The notes beneath the pieces were generated by a model. The model was not told the DNA's origin. It did no database searches and saw only the letters and a program-made list of their open reading frames with translations. This document shows positions 57,701 to 64,000 of a stretch of DNA of 64,000 bases, one piece after another. The first letter of the stretch is position 1. Every line of letters starts with the position of its first letter. Origin of the DNA: Saprospiraceae bacterium (GTDB lineage Bacteria > Bacteroidota > Bacteroidia > Chitinophagales > Saprospiraceae); NCBI GenBank assembly GCA_016714895.1, contig JADKBV010000007.1, positions 62,001 through 126,000 of the forward strand, read 5' to 3'. Position numbers and translations under genes: made by a program.

Positions 57701-60700
57701 CGGAAACGGATCGAATGTAAGCTACGAAGTTCTCAACATCGACGCTTCGTGTGATGTATACATGGATGCCTGTGTGGAAGCTTTCAGAGCGTATGCATTA
57801 AATCCTGCAGGCAGAGAGCCATCGGGAGGAATCCAGGATTGGACACTTTCACCTGACGGAAGATATTTGTATTCATTTTTGGGAATAGAAAATGCATTAT
57901 TAAAAATAGATTTGGCGAGCAATACAGCATTCTGTACACCGGGACCAAACAGCAATCTTGCTTTTACAGGTACGGTGGGAGCACAAACCGATGAATTCGG
58001 AGGGTTGTACTACGAAGGCAATACCTTGTATGGATGGCAAGTCGACAGAGGCAGGGTATTTGAAATCAATACAAGCACTGCAGGATTGAGCCTGATAACA
58101 ACAGGACTTCCGTTGGACTACAGAGGCGACAATGCAACCTGTTTGCCATGTGGTAATGGCGGCTCTGACGAACCAACCATCGAAGTATGTCCTGAAGAAA
58201 CGACCACTTACACCGTTACCGTCACTGACGCCAACGGATGTACGTCTACCAAATCAGTAACGGTTGTGGTAAAAGAAAATATCACGATCACTGTATCAGG
58301 AGACAATGTAATCTGCCTTGGCGAAAGCACTACCCTGACAGCAGCAGGAGCAACAAGTTATATCTGGAATACCGGAGCAACGACCCAAAGCATTACCGTC
58401 AGCCCGAACAGCACGTCCACTTACAGTGTATCCACAACCAATAGTGAAGCATGCAACGGAATGGGAAGTATTACCGTAACGGTAAATCCATTACCGGATA
58501 TCACGATCACGGGAAGAGACACCATCTGCGAAGGCGAGTGTACGACATTGACTGCTTCAGGAGGCATCGAATATTCCTGGGATAATGTCAATGATAGCGA
58601 TTGTAACGGTGCCTACTTCGTGGGAGGCTTACAAAACAATGGCGCACAATCATTATACCGATATACATCGGGAGGAACCCTTACGGAGATAGGACCAACG
58701 GGAACGACAAGATTAAATGGAGTCGGCTATTATTGTAATGGCAACGAAGCGTTGATCTACGGCATGGTAAGACGAGGAGATGACATCACCACAGCGATAC
58801 AAGCGGATTTTGCGGTGACGGATGCACGAACAGGCGCAACCACAGTATTGGGAGCCATTCCGCTTCCACCGAATCCATATGGTTTGGGTGGTGTGTCAGG
58901 CATCTTAAACTTCATCGGCGAGATGACGCCGGAAGGAGATTTTGTTTTCCCTGCGATATCTGCAAGAATCAATCCGTTTACCTTCCAGATCGAACAATAT
59001 ACCGTTTACATCGGTACCATCAATGTGGGCAATCATGGCAACGGATCGAATGTTACCTATGAGGTACTTAACATCGACGCTTCGTGTGATGTATACATGG
59101 ATGCCTGTGTGGAAGCATTCAGAGCATATGCATTAAATCCTGCAGGCAGAGAACCATCGGGAGGCATCCAGGATTGGACACTTTCTCCGGACGGAAAATA
59201 TTTGTATTCATTTTTAGGAATAGAAAATGCATTATTAAAAATAGATTTGGCGAGCAATACAGCATTCTGTACACCGGGACCAAACAGCAATCTTGCTTTT
59301 ACAGGTACGGTAGGAGCACAAACCGATGAATTCGGAGGGTTATACTACGAAGGCAATACTTTGTACGGATGGCAAGTCGACCGTGGCAGGGTATTTGAAA
59401 TCAATACAAGTACTGCAGGACTGAGCCTGATCACAACAGGACTTCCGTTGGACTACAGAGGCGACAATGCAACCTGTTTACCATGTGGTAATGGTGGATC
59501 TGACGAACCAACCATCGAAGTATGTCCTGAAGAAACGACCACGTATACCGTCACCGTCACCGACGCCAACGGATGTACATCTACCAAATCAGTAACGGTT
59601 GTGGTAAAAGAAAATATCACGATCACCGTTTCAGGCGACAATGTAATCTGCCTTGGCGAAAGCACTACCCTGACAGCAGCAGGAGCAACAAGTTATATCT
59701 GGAATACCGGAGCTACGACCCAAAGTATTACCGTCAGCCCAAACAGCACGACCACTTACAGTGTTTCCACAACCAATAGTGAAGCGTGCAACGGAACGGG
59801 CAGCATTACGGTAACCGTAAATCCATTACCGGATATCACGATCACGGGAAGAGACACCATTTGTGAGGGCGAGTGTACGACGCTGACTGCTTCAGGAGGC
59901 ATCGAATATTCATGGGACAATGTAAACGATAGCGATTGTAACGGTGCCTACTTCATCGGAGGATTACAAAACAATGGCGCACAATCTTTATATCGATATA
60001 CATCAGGAGGAACCTTTACGGAGATAGGACAAACCGGGACGACAAGATTAAATGGAGTCGGATTTTATTGTCAGGGAGAAAATCCAAAGATCTACGGCAT
60101 GGTTAGAAAAGGAGACGACATCACGACAGCGATCCAGGCAGACTTTGCGGTGACGGATGCACGAACAGGTGCAACCACGGTTTTGGGAGCCATTCCGCTT
60201 CCACCGAATCCATATGGTTTGGGAGGTGTGTCAGGTATCCTGAACTTCATCGGTGAGATGACACCGGAAGGAAATTTTATATTCCCTGCGATATCTGCAA
60301 GAATCAATCCGTTTACCTTCCAGATCGAACAATATACCGTTTATATCGGCACCATCAATGTAGGCAATCATGGCAACGGATCGAATGTAAGTTACGAAGT
60401 ACTTAACATCGACGCTTCGTGTGATGTATACATGGATGCCTGTGTGGAAGCTTTCAGAGCCTATGCATTAAATCCTGCAGGCAGAGAACCATCAGGAGGA
60501 ATCCAGGATTGGACACTTTCTCCTGACGGAAGATATTTATATTCATTTTTAGGAATAGAAAATGCATTATTAAAAATAGATTTGTCAAGCAATACGGCAT
60601 TCTGTACACCGGGACCAAACAGCAATTTGGCATTCACCGGAACAGTTGGCGTACAAACCGATGAATTCGGAGGGTTGTACTACGAAGGCAATACTTTGTA

Positions 60701-63700
60701 CGGATGGCAGGTTGACCGTGGCAGGGTATTTGAAATCAATACAAGCACTGCAGGATTGAGCCTGATAACAACAGGACTTCCGTTGGATTACCGGGGCGAC
60801 AATGCTACCTGTTTACCATGTGGTAATGGTGGATCTGACGAACCAACCATCGAAGTATGTCCTGAAGAAACGACCACTTACACCGTTACCGTCACCGACG
60901 CCAACGGATGTACGTCTACCAAATCAGTAACGGTTGTGGTTAGAGAAAATATCACCATCACCGTTTCAGGAGACAATGTAATCTGCCTTGGCGAAAGCAC
61001 GACCCTTACAGCAGCAGGAGCAACAAGTTATATCTGGAACACCGGAGCTACAACGCAAAGTATTACCGTCAGCCCGAACAGCACCACCACTTACAGTGTA
61101 TCCACAACCAATAGTGAAGCATGCAACGGAACGGGAAGTATTACCGTAACGGTAAATCCATTACCGGATATCACGATCACGGGAAGAGACACCATCTGCG
61201 AAGGCGAGTGTACCACCCTGACAGCGTCCGGCGGCATTGAATATTCATGGGACAATGTAAATGATAGCGATTGTAACGGTGCCTACTTCATCGGAGGATT
61301 ACAAAACAATGGCGCACAATCATTATACCGATATACATCGGGAGGAACCCTTACGGAGATAGGACCAACGGGAACGACAAGATTAAATGGAGTCGGCTAT
61401 TATTGTAATGGTAACGAAGCGTTGATCTACGGCATGGTGAGAAAAGGAGATGACATCACCACAGCGATACAAGCGGATTTTGCGGTGACGGATGCACGAA
61501 CAGGTGCAACCACGGTATTGGGAGCCATTCCGCTTCCACCGAATCCATATGGTTTGGGAGGTGTGTCAGGAATCTTAAACTTCATCGGCGAGATGACCCC
61601 TGAAGGAGATTTTATTTTCCCTGCTATATCTGCGAGGATCAATCCATTTACCTTCCAGATCGAACAATATACCGTTTACATAGGCACCATCAATGTGGGC
61701 AATCATGGCAACGGATCGAATGTAAGCTACGAAGTACTCAACATCGATGCTTCATGTGATGTATACATGGATGCCTGTGTGGAAGCATTCAGAGCATATG
61801 CATTAAATCCTGCAGGCAGAGAACCATCGGGAGGCATCCAGGATTGGACACTTTCTCCGGACGGAAAATATTTGTATTCATTTTTAGGAATAGAAAATGC
61901 ATTATTAAAAATAGATTTGGCGAGCAATACAGCATTCTGTACACCGGGACCAAACAGTAATTTGGCTTTCACCGGAACAGTTGGCGTGCAAACCGATGAA
62001 TTCGGAGGGTTGTACTACGAAGGCAATTCCTTGTTCGGATGGCAAGTCGACCGTGGCAGGGTATTTGAAATCAATACAAGTACTGCAGGATTGAGCCTGA
62101 TCACAACAGGACTTCCGTTGGACTACAGAGGCGACAATGCTACCTGTTTGCCATGTGGTAATGGCGGCTCTGACGAACCAACCATCGAAGTATGTCCTGA
62201 AGAAACGACGACCTACACTGTAACCGTCACCGACGCCAACGGATGTACATCTACCAAGTCAGTAACGGTTGTGGTAAAAGAAAATATCACGATTACCGTT
62301 TCAGGCGACAATGTAATCTGCCTTGGCGAAAGCACTACCCTGACAGCAGCAGGAGCAACAAGTTATATCTGGAATACCGGAGCTACGACCCAAAGTATTA
62401 CCGTCAGCCCAAACAGCACGACCACTTACAGTGTTTCCACAACCAATAATGAAGCATGTAATGGAACGGGAAGTATAACGGTAACGGTAAATCCGTTACC
62501 GGATATCACGATCACGGGAAGAGACACCATTTGTGAAGGCGAGTGTACAACGCTTACTGCATCAGGCGGCATCGAATATTCATGGGACAATGTAAATGAT
62601 AGCAATTGTAACGGAGCTTACTTCATCGGTGGATTACAAAATAATGGAGCACAATCTTTGTATCGATATACATCAGGAGGAACCTTTACGGAGATAGGAC
62701 AAACCGGGACGACAAGATTAAATGGAGTCGGATTTTATTGTCAGGGAGAAAATCCAAAGATCTACGGCATGGTTAGAAAAGGGGATGACATCACGACAGC
62801 GATCCAGGCGGATTTTGCGGTGACGGATGCACGAACAGGTGCAACCACGGTCTTGGGAGCCATTCCGCTTCCACCGAATCCATATGGTTTGGGTGGTGTG
62901 TCAGGAATCCTAAACTTCATCGGCGAGATGACACCTGAGGGAGATTTTATATTCCCGGCGATATCTGCGAGGATCAATCCATTTACCTTCCAGATCGAAC
63001 AATATACCGTTTATATCGGCACCATCAATGTAGGCAATCATGGCAACGGATCGAATGTAAGTTACGAAGTACTTAACATCGACGCTTCGTGTGATGTATA
63101 CATGGATGCCTGTGTGGAAGCTTTCAGAGCGTATGCATTAAATCCTGCAGGCAGAGAACCATCGGGAGGCATCCAGGATTGGACACTTTCTCCGGACGGA
63201 AGATATTTATATTCATTTTTGGGAATTGAAAATGCATTATTAAAAATAGATTTGTCAACCAATACAGCATTCTGTACACCGGGACCAAACAGTAATTTGG
63301 CTTTCACCGGAACGGTTGGCGCACAAACCGATGAATTCGGAGGATTGTACTACGAAGGAAATACTTTGTATGGATGGCAAGTCGACCGGGGCAGGGTATT
63401 TGAAATCAACACAAGCACCGCAGGACTAAGCCTGATCACTTCAGGTCTTCCATTAGATTACAGAGGTGATAATTCCACATGTTTGCCTTGTGGAACTAAT
63501 GACTCCGACGAACCAACCATCGAAGTGTGTCCTGAAGAAACGACCACCTACACTGTAACAGTCACTGACGCCAACGGATGTACATCTACCAAATCAGTAA
63601 CGGTTGTGGTTAGAGATTTTGAAGCAGTAGTTATTTTGGCAAGCGACAAAGATATTTGTCATTCAGAAAGAACAACCCTTACCGCCCCGGCCGGAGATGC

Positions 63701-64000
63701 ATATATTTGGAATACAGGCGAGACCACACAGTCTATAACAGTAAGTCCGACCACGACAACAAATTATTCAGTTACGATTACACGAAATGGAAAGTGTGAC
63801 GGAATCGGCAATGTTACCATCAATTTGAGACCTGACCCAACCATAATATTTGAAGGCCAAAATGAGATTTGTAAAGGAGATTGTACGCAAATTCTTGCCT
63901 CAGGAGGAACCATTTATCAATGGTCAGGAGGAGGCATCCAATCTTCTGCTGCTTTAATTGAAGTATGTCCGACTGAAAATACAACTTATTTTGTTACAGT
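51741..64000 (+). CDS. Giant exported multi-domain adhesin-like protein (3' end outside window)
   Basis: One frame stays open from the ATG at 51741 past the right edge (at least 4086 codons). A signal peptide (LWRLLLIFTMIHVIGKSNITAQ) is followed by beta-rich N-terminal segments, an Ig-like domain apparently interrupted at 52473-53115 by a jelly-roll-like module, then about eleven Ig-like domains of the form C-x-G...L-x-A-x-G-G...Y-x-W-x-x-G...TTTYTVTxTDxNGC (53260-55600), then six 445-residue tandem units (55605-63614), and further Ig-like domains to the edge. Such Ig strings with two Cys per domain are known from SprB-like gliding adhesins and other T9SS cargo; a C-terminal sorting domain would lie beyond the window. 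Frame was checked at many points; no stop was seen. Confidence 0.88.
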   Translation, partial: MNLMEYLTCNLKLWRLLLIFTMIHVIGKSNITAQSDCDLYVDFITHPSTCHASDGSFIAYATDQPGNPCRRKIEVYNGPVLVTSGFEEVPVTGIPSGNYEVLAYNECGCTNVQSKFVEISGGTPTALAPHVDFGSGYQKHTKASVCKGSRVKIGVQNVGLTGLRISGPNGFESYTPDGASFWIFENVKPIQTGNYRITYTNNEGCTSTTNFLLTVKDLRVELGSDMSICEGSSKNLVAQISGQSICRGSCSVDEAKLLVRWDMNFCNANGFANQNDYREFRPAYPNNGNCLAVQGSTVFRQQGAHSCTPSIENVGMCVPALDACNPLFYNPANAVKFSVQVSPEKTSRITKLSFYEQSPFIWQTTDGNSGVNNYNTKFFVKVFKNGNLVYENLEFETQRTWNLVTIDFTSIPAFTSHEAALFEFELMGYCVVPSGGNMSGWELDDIQVFGSCCTNAPIFDNVTYLWSDGSTNSTLLVTPSESNEYFVTVTDCAGCMESDSVFIEVIQKPNIQISVSADSVCLGNSVQLTASGGVDYFWSNGESESSITVFPLVTTTYFVTVTDANGCSATASKTITVLPKPTITITGNNQICVGANTILRANGGITYLWSNGATTPSISVSPATTTTYTVTATSIDGCEATASKTVEVFVLPVINISGPSNICTAETAVLTATGGTSYIWNTGATTSFISVTPISNTTYTVTATDANGCTASANKTVNVNIIPTITIIGNDLICEGQSTTLTASGASTYLWSTGVTTSSITVSPSVSTTYSVTATANNGCTATASKTVNVSTSPVVNITGNGNLCPGGNVTLTANGGNSYVWSTGATTPSISVSPATTTTYTVTATSIDGCEATASKTVEVFVLPVINISGPSDICTAETAVLTATGGTSYIWNTGATTSSISVTPISTTTYTVTATDANGCTASANKTVNVNILPTITIIGNDLICEGQSTTLTASGASTYLWSSGVTTSSITVSPSVSTTYSVTATANNGCTATASKTVNVSTSPVINITGNGNLCPGGNVTLTANGGNSYVWSTGATTPSISVSPATTTTYTVTATSIDGCEATALKTVEVFVLPVINISGPSNICTAETAVLTATGGTSYIWNTGATTSSISVTPITTTTYTVTATNANGCTASANKTVNVNILPTISIVGNDLICEGQSTTLTASGASTYLWSTGVTTSSITVSPSVSTTYSVTATANNGCTATASKTVNVSTLPVVFISGKDTICEGETTVLSVSNVGTFLWSNGVTTSDITISPLVNTTYTVTVTDANGCTSTKSVTVVVKENITITVSGDNVICIGENTTLTAAGATSYIWNTGATTQSITVSPNSTTTYSVSTTNNEACNGTGSITVTVNPLPDITITGRDTICEGECTTLTASGGIEYSWDNVNDGDCNGAYFIGGLQNNGAQSLYRYTSGGTFTEIGPTGTTRLNGVGYYCNGNEPLIYGMVRRGDDITTAIQADFAVTDARTGATTVLGAIPLPPNPYGLGGVSGILNFIGEMTPEGDFIFPAISARINPFTFQIEQYTVYIGTINVGNHGNGSNVSYEVLNIDASCDVYMNACVEAFRAYALNPAGREPSGGIQDWTLSPDGRYLYAFLGIENALLKIDLASNTAFCTPGPNSNLAFTGTVGAQTDEFGGLYYEGNTLYGWQVDRGRVFEINTSTAGLSLITTGLPLDYRGDNATCLPCGNGGFDEPTIEVCPEETTTYTVTVTDANGCTSTKSVTVVVKENITITVSGDNVICLGESTTLTAAGATSYIWNTGATTQSITVSPNSTTTYSVSTTNSEACNGTGSITVTVNPLPDITITGRDTICEGECTTLTASGGIEYSWDNVNDSDCNGAYFMGGLQNNGAQSLYRYTSGGTLTEIGPTGTTRLNGVGYYCNGNEPLIYGMVRRGDDITTAIQADFAVTDARTGATTVLGAIPLPPNPYGLGGVSGILNFIGEMTPEGDFIFPAISARINPFTFQIEQYTVYIGTINVGNHGNGSNVSYEVLNIDASCDVYMDACVEAFRAYALNPAGREPSGGIQDWTLSPDGRYLYSFLGIENALLKIDLASNTAFCTPGPNSNLAFTGTVGAQTDEFGGLYYEGNTLYGWQVDRGRVFEINTSTAGLSLITTGLPLDYRGDNATCLPCGNGGSDEPTIEVCPEETTTYTVTVTDANGCTSTKSVTVVVKENITITVSGDNVICLGESTTLTAAGATSYIWNTGATTQSITVSPNSTSTYSVSTTNSEACNGMGSITVTVNPLPDITITGRDTICEGECTTLTASGGIEYSWDNVNDSDCNGAYFVGGLQNNGAQSLYRYTSGGTLTEIGPTGTTRLNGVGYYCNGNEALIYGMVRRGDDITTAIQADFAVTDARTGATTVLGAIPLPPNPYGLGGVSGILNFIGEMTPEGDFVFPAISARINPFTFQIEQYTVYIGTINVGNHGNGSNVTYEVLNIDASCDVYMDACVEAFRAYALNPAGREPSGGIQDWTLSPDGKYLYSFLGIENALLKIDLASNTAFCTPGPNSNLAFTGTVGAQTDEFGGLYYEGNTLYGWQVDRGRVFEINTSTAGLSLITTGLPLDYRGDNATCLPCGNGGSDEPTIEVCPEETTTYTVTVTDANGCTSTKSVTVVVKENITITVSGDNVICLGESTTLTAAGATSYIWNTGATTQSITVSPNSTTTYSVSTTNSEACNGTGSITVTVNPLPDITITGRDTICEGECTTLTASGGIEYSWDNVNDSDCNGAYFIGGLQNNGAQSLYRYTSGGTFTEIGQTGTTRLNGVGFYCQGENPKIYGMVRKGDDITTAIQADFAVTDARTGATTVLGAIPLPPNPYGLGGVSGILNFIGEMTPEGNFIFPAISARINPFTFQIEQYTVYIGTINVGNHGNGSNVSYEVLNIDASCDVYMDACVEAFRAYALNPAGREPSGGIQDWTLSPDGRYLYSFLGIENALLKIDLSSNTAFCTPGPNSNLAFTGTVGVQTDEFGGLYYEGNTLYGWQVDRGRVFEINTSTAGLSLITTGLPLDYRGDNATCLPCGNGGSDEPTIEVCPEETTTYTVTVTDANGCTSTKSVTVVVRENITITVSGDNVICLGESTTLTAAGATSYIWNTGATTQSITVSPNSTTTYSVSTTNSEACNGTGSITVTVNPLPDITITGRDTICEGECTTLTASGGIEYSWDNVNDSDCNGAYFIGGLQNNGAQSLYRYTSGGTLTEIGPTGTTRLNGVGYYCNGNEALIYGMVRKGDDITTAIQADFAVTDARTGATTVLGAIPLPPNPYGLGGVSGILNFIGEMTPEGDFIFPAISARINPFTFQIEQYTVYIGTINVGNHGNGSNVSYEVLNIDASCDVYMDACVEAFRAYALNPAGREPSGGIQDWTLSPDGKYLYSFLGIENALLKIDLASNTAFCTPGPNSNLAFTGTVGVQTDEFGGLYYEGNSLFGWQVDRGRVFEINTSTAGLSLITTGLPLDYRGDNATCLPCGNGGSDEPTIEVCPEETTTYTVTVTDANGCTSTKSVTVVVKENITITVSGDNVICLGESTTLTAAGATSYIWNTGATTQSITVSPNSTTTYSVSTTNNEACNGTGSITVTVNPLPDITITGRDTICEGECTTLTASGGIEYSWDNVNDSNCNGAYFIGGLQNNGAQSLYRYTSGGTFTEIGQTGTTRLNGVGFYCQGENPKIYGMVRKGDDITTAIQADFAVTDARTGATTVLGAIPLPPNPYGLGGVSGILNFIGEMTPEGDFIFPAISARINPFTFQIEQYTVYIGTINVGNHGNGSNVSYEVLNIDASCDVYMDACVEAFRAYALNPAGREPSGGIQDWTLSPDGRYLYSFLGIENALLKIDLSTNTAFCTPGPNSNLAFTGTVGAQTDEFGGLYYEGNTLYGWQVDRGRVFEINTSTAGLSLITSGLPLDYRGDNSTCLPCGTNDSDEPTIEVCPEETTTYTVTVTDANGCTSTKSVTVVVRDFEAVVILASDKDICHSERTTLTAPAGDAYIWNTGETTQSITVSPTTTTNYSVTITRNGKCDGIGNVTINLRPDPTIIFEGQNEICKGDCTQILASGGTIYQWSGGGIQSSAALIEVCPTENTTYFVT
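53590..55402 (+). repeat. 639-bp higher-order repeat of three Ig-like domains, nearly three copies
   Basis: The sequence TCGATATCGG recurs at 53590, 54229 and 54868, exactly 639 bp apart, and other markers (for example the segment coding ASGASTYLWS near 53961, 54600 and 55239) share the same spacing. 639 bp equals 213 residues, or three Ig-like domains of 71. The order of the three domain types is kept in each copy, with the consensus starts NGNLCPGG, SGPSxICTAE and GNDLICEGQ. The third copy fades out near 55402. Confidence 0.9.
55605..63614 (+). repeat. Six tandem 1335-bp (445-aa) units inside the giant adhesin gene
   Basis: The marker GAAAATATCAC begins at 55605, 56940, 58275, 59610, 60945 and 62280, each 1335 bp apart; the seventh position (63615) keeps only GAGA and then diverges. 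All units have the same length and are very alike at DNA level. Each codes for an Ig-like domain (SGDNVICLGESTTLTAAGAT...), then the first half of a second one (GRDTICEGECTTLTASGG), a roughly 306-residue propeller-like module, and the second half (EPTIEVCPEETTTYTVTVTD). Confidence 0.93.

Noticed and set aside
53709..63307. Many minus-strand open frames of 60-140 codons at regular spacing inside the adhesin gene
   Set aside because: They recur with the 639-bp and 1335-bp repeat periods and lie opposite a continuous plus-strand coding frame. They are antisense shadows of the repeats, with no start context or recognisable protein.
55605..63614. CRISPR-like regular repetition
   Set aside because: The repeat unit is 1335 bp, fully coding and without spacers; no cas genes are nearby.

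Overview
The window looks like a chromosome segment of a Bacteroidota bacterium, most likely of the Saprospiria type. This rests on AT-rich intergenic DNA, promoter-like elements of the Bacteroidota form (TTTG, 17-19 bp, TAnnTTTG), C-terminal type IX secretion (T9SS) sorting domains, a propeller-type hybrid sensor kinase with a LytTR regulator, a CzcA-TolC fusion pump and very large Cys-containing Ig-repeat surface proteins. The taxonomic call is inference from gene families only.

Layout. 1-8.7 kb: a TetR regulator followed by small accessory genes and a complete tripartite RND drug-type efflux set (TolC, adaptor, pump), then a DsrE protein with its own strong promoter. 8.7-17.6 kb: an MFS transporter, a DUF2490 barrel protein, an NTF2-like lipoprotein, a LytTR regulator with propeller sensor kinase, a globin and a Tat-exported flavin amine oxidase. 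17.9-28 kb: many small secreted or lipoprotein genes of unknown role, a seven-bladed FG-GAP propeller protein and a GNAT acetyltransferase. 28.2-40.7 kb: a metal-resistance island with a His/Cys-rich DUF6660 protein, CzcA-TolC fusion, adaptor, heavy-metal-binding lipoprotein, dodecin, di-heme cytochrome, Rieske protein, porin, ICMT-like methyltransferase and a P1B-type ATPase; 'GDGH(D/N)H'-like His tracts recur in several of these proteins. 40.8-51.5 kb: endonuclease I with a T9SS tail, CrcB/FluC, a WecA/MraY-like transferase, a MATE transporter, a SAM methyltransferase, PanC and a LolC/E-like permease.

51.7-64 kb is one open reading frame of more than 4080 codons that runs off the right edge: a giant exported adhesin-like protein. 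It has about eleven Ig-like domains, nine of them arranged as a three-domain, 639-bp higher-order repeat, followed by six tandem copies of exactly 1335 bp (445 aa). Each copy carries an Ig-like domain that appears to be split by a roughly 306-aa propeller-like module. A different module, jelly-roll-like, splits an earlier Ig-like domain. This is the most unusual object in the window.

Caution: seven single-base frame breaks, mostly in short homopolymers, disrupt six otherwise normal genes (amine oxidase, CzcA-TolC twice, its adaptor, MATE, endonuclease I, an outer-membrane barrel). The pattern looks more like residual assembly error than gene decay. No tRNA, rRNA, CRISPR array or insertion sequence was recognised.
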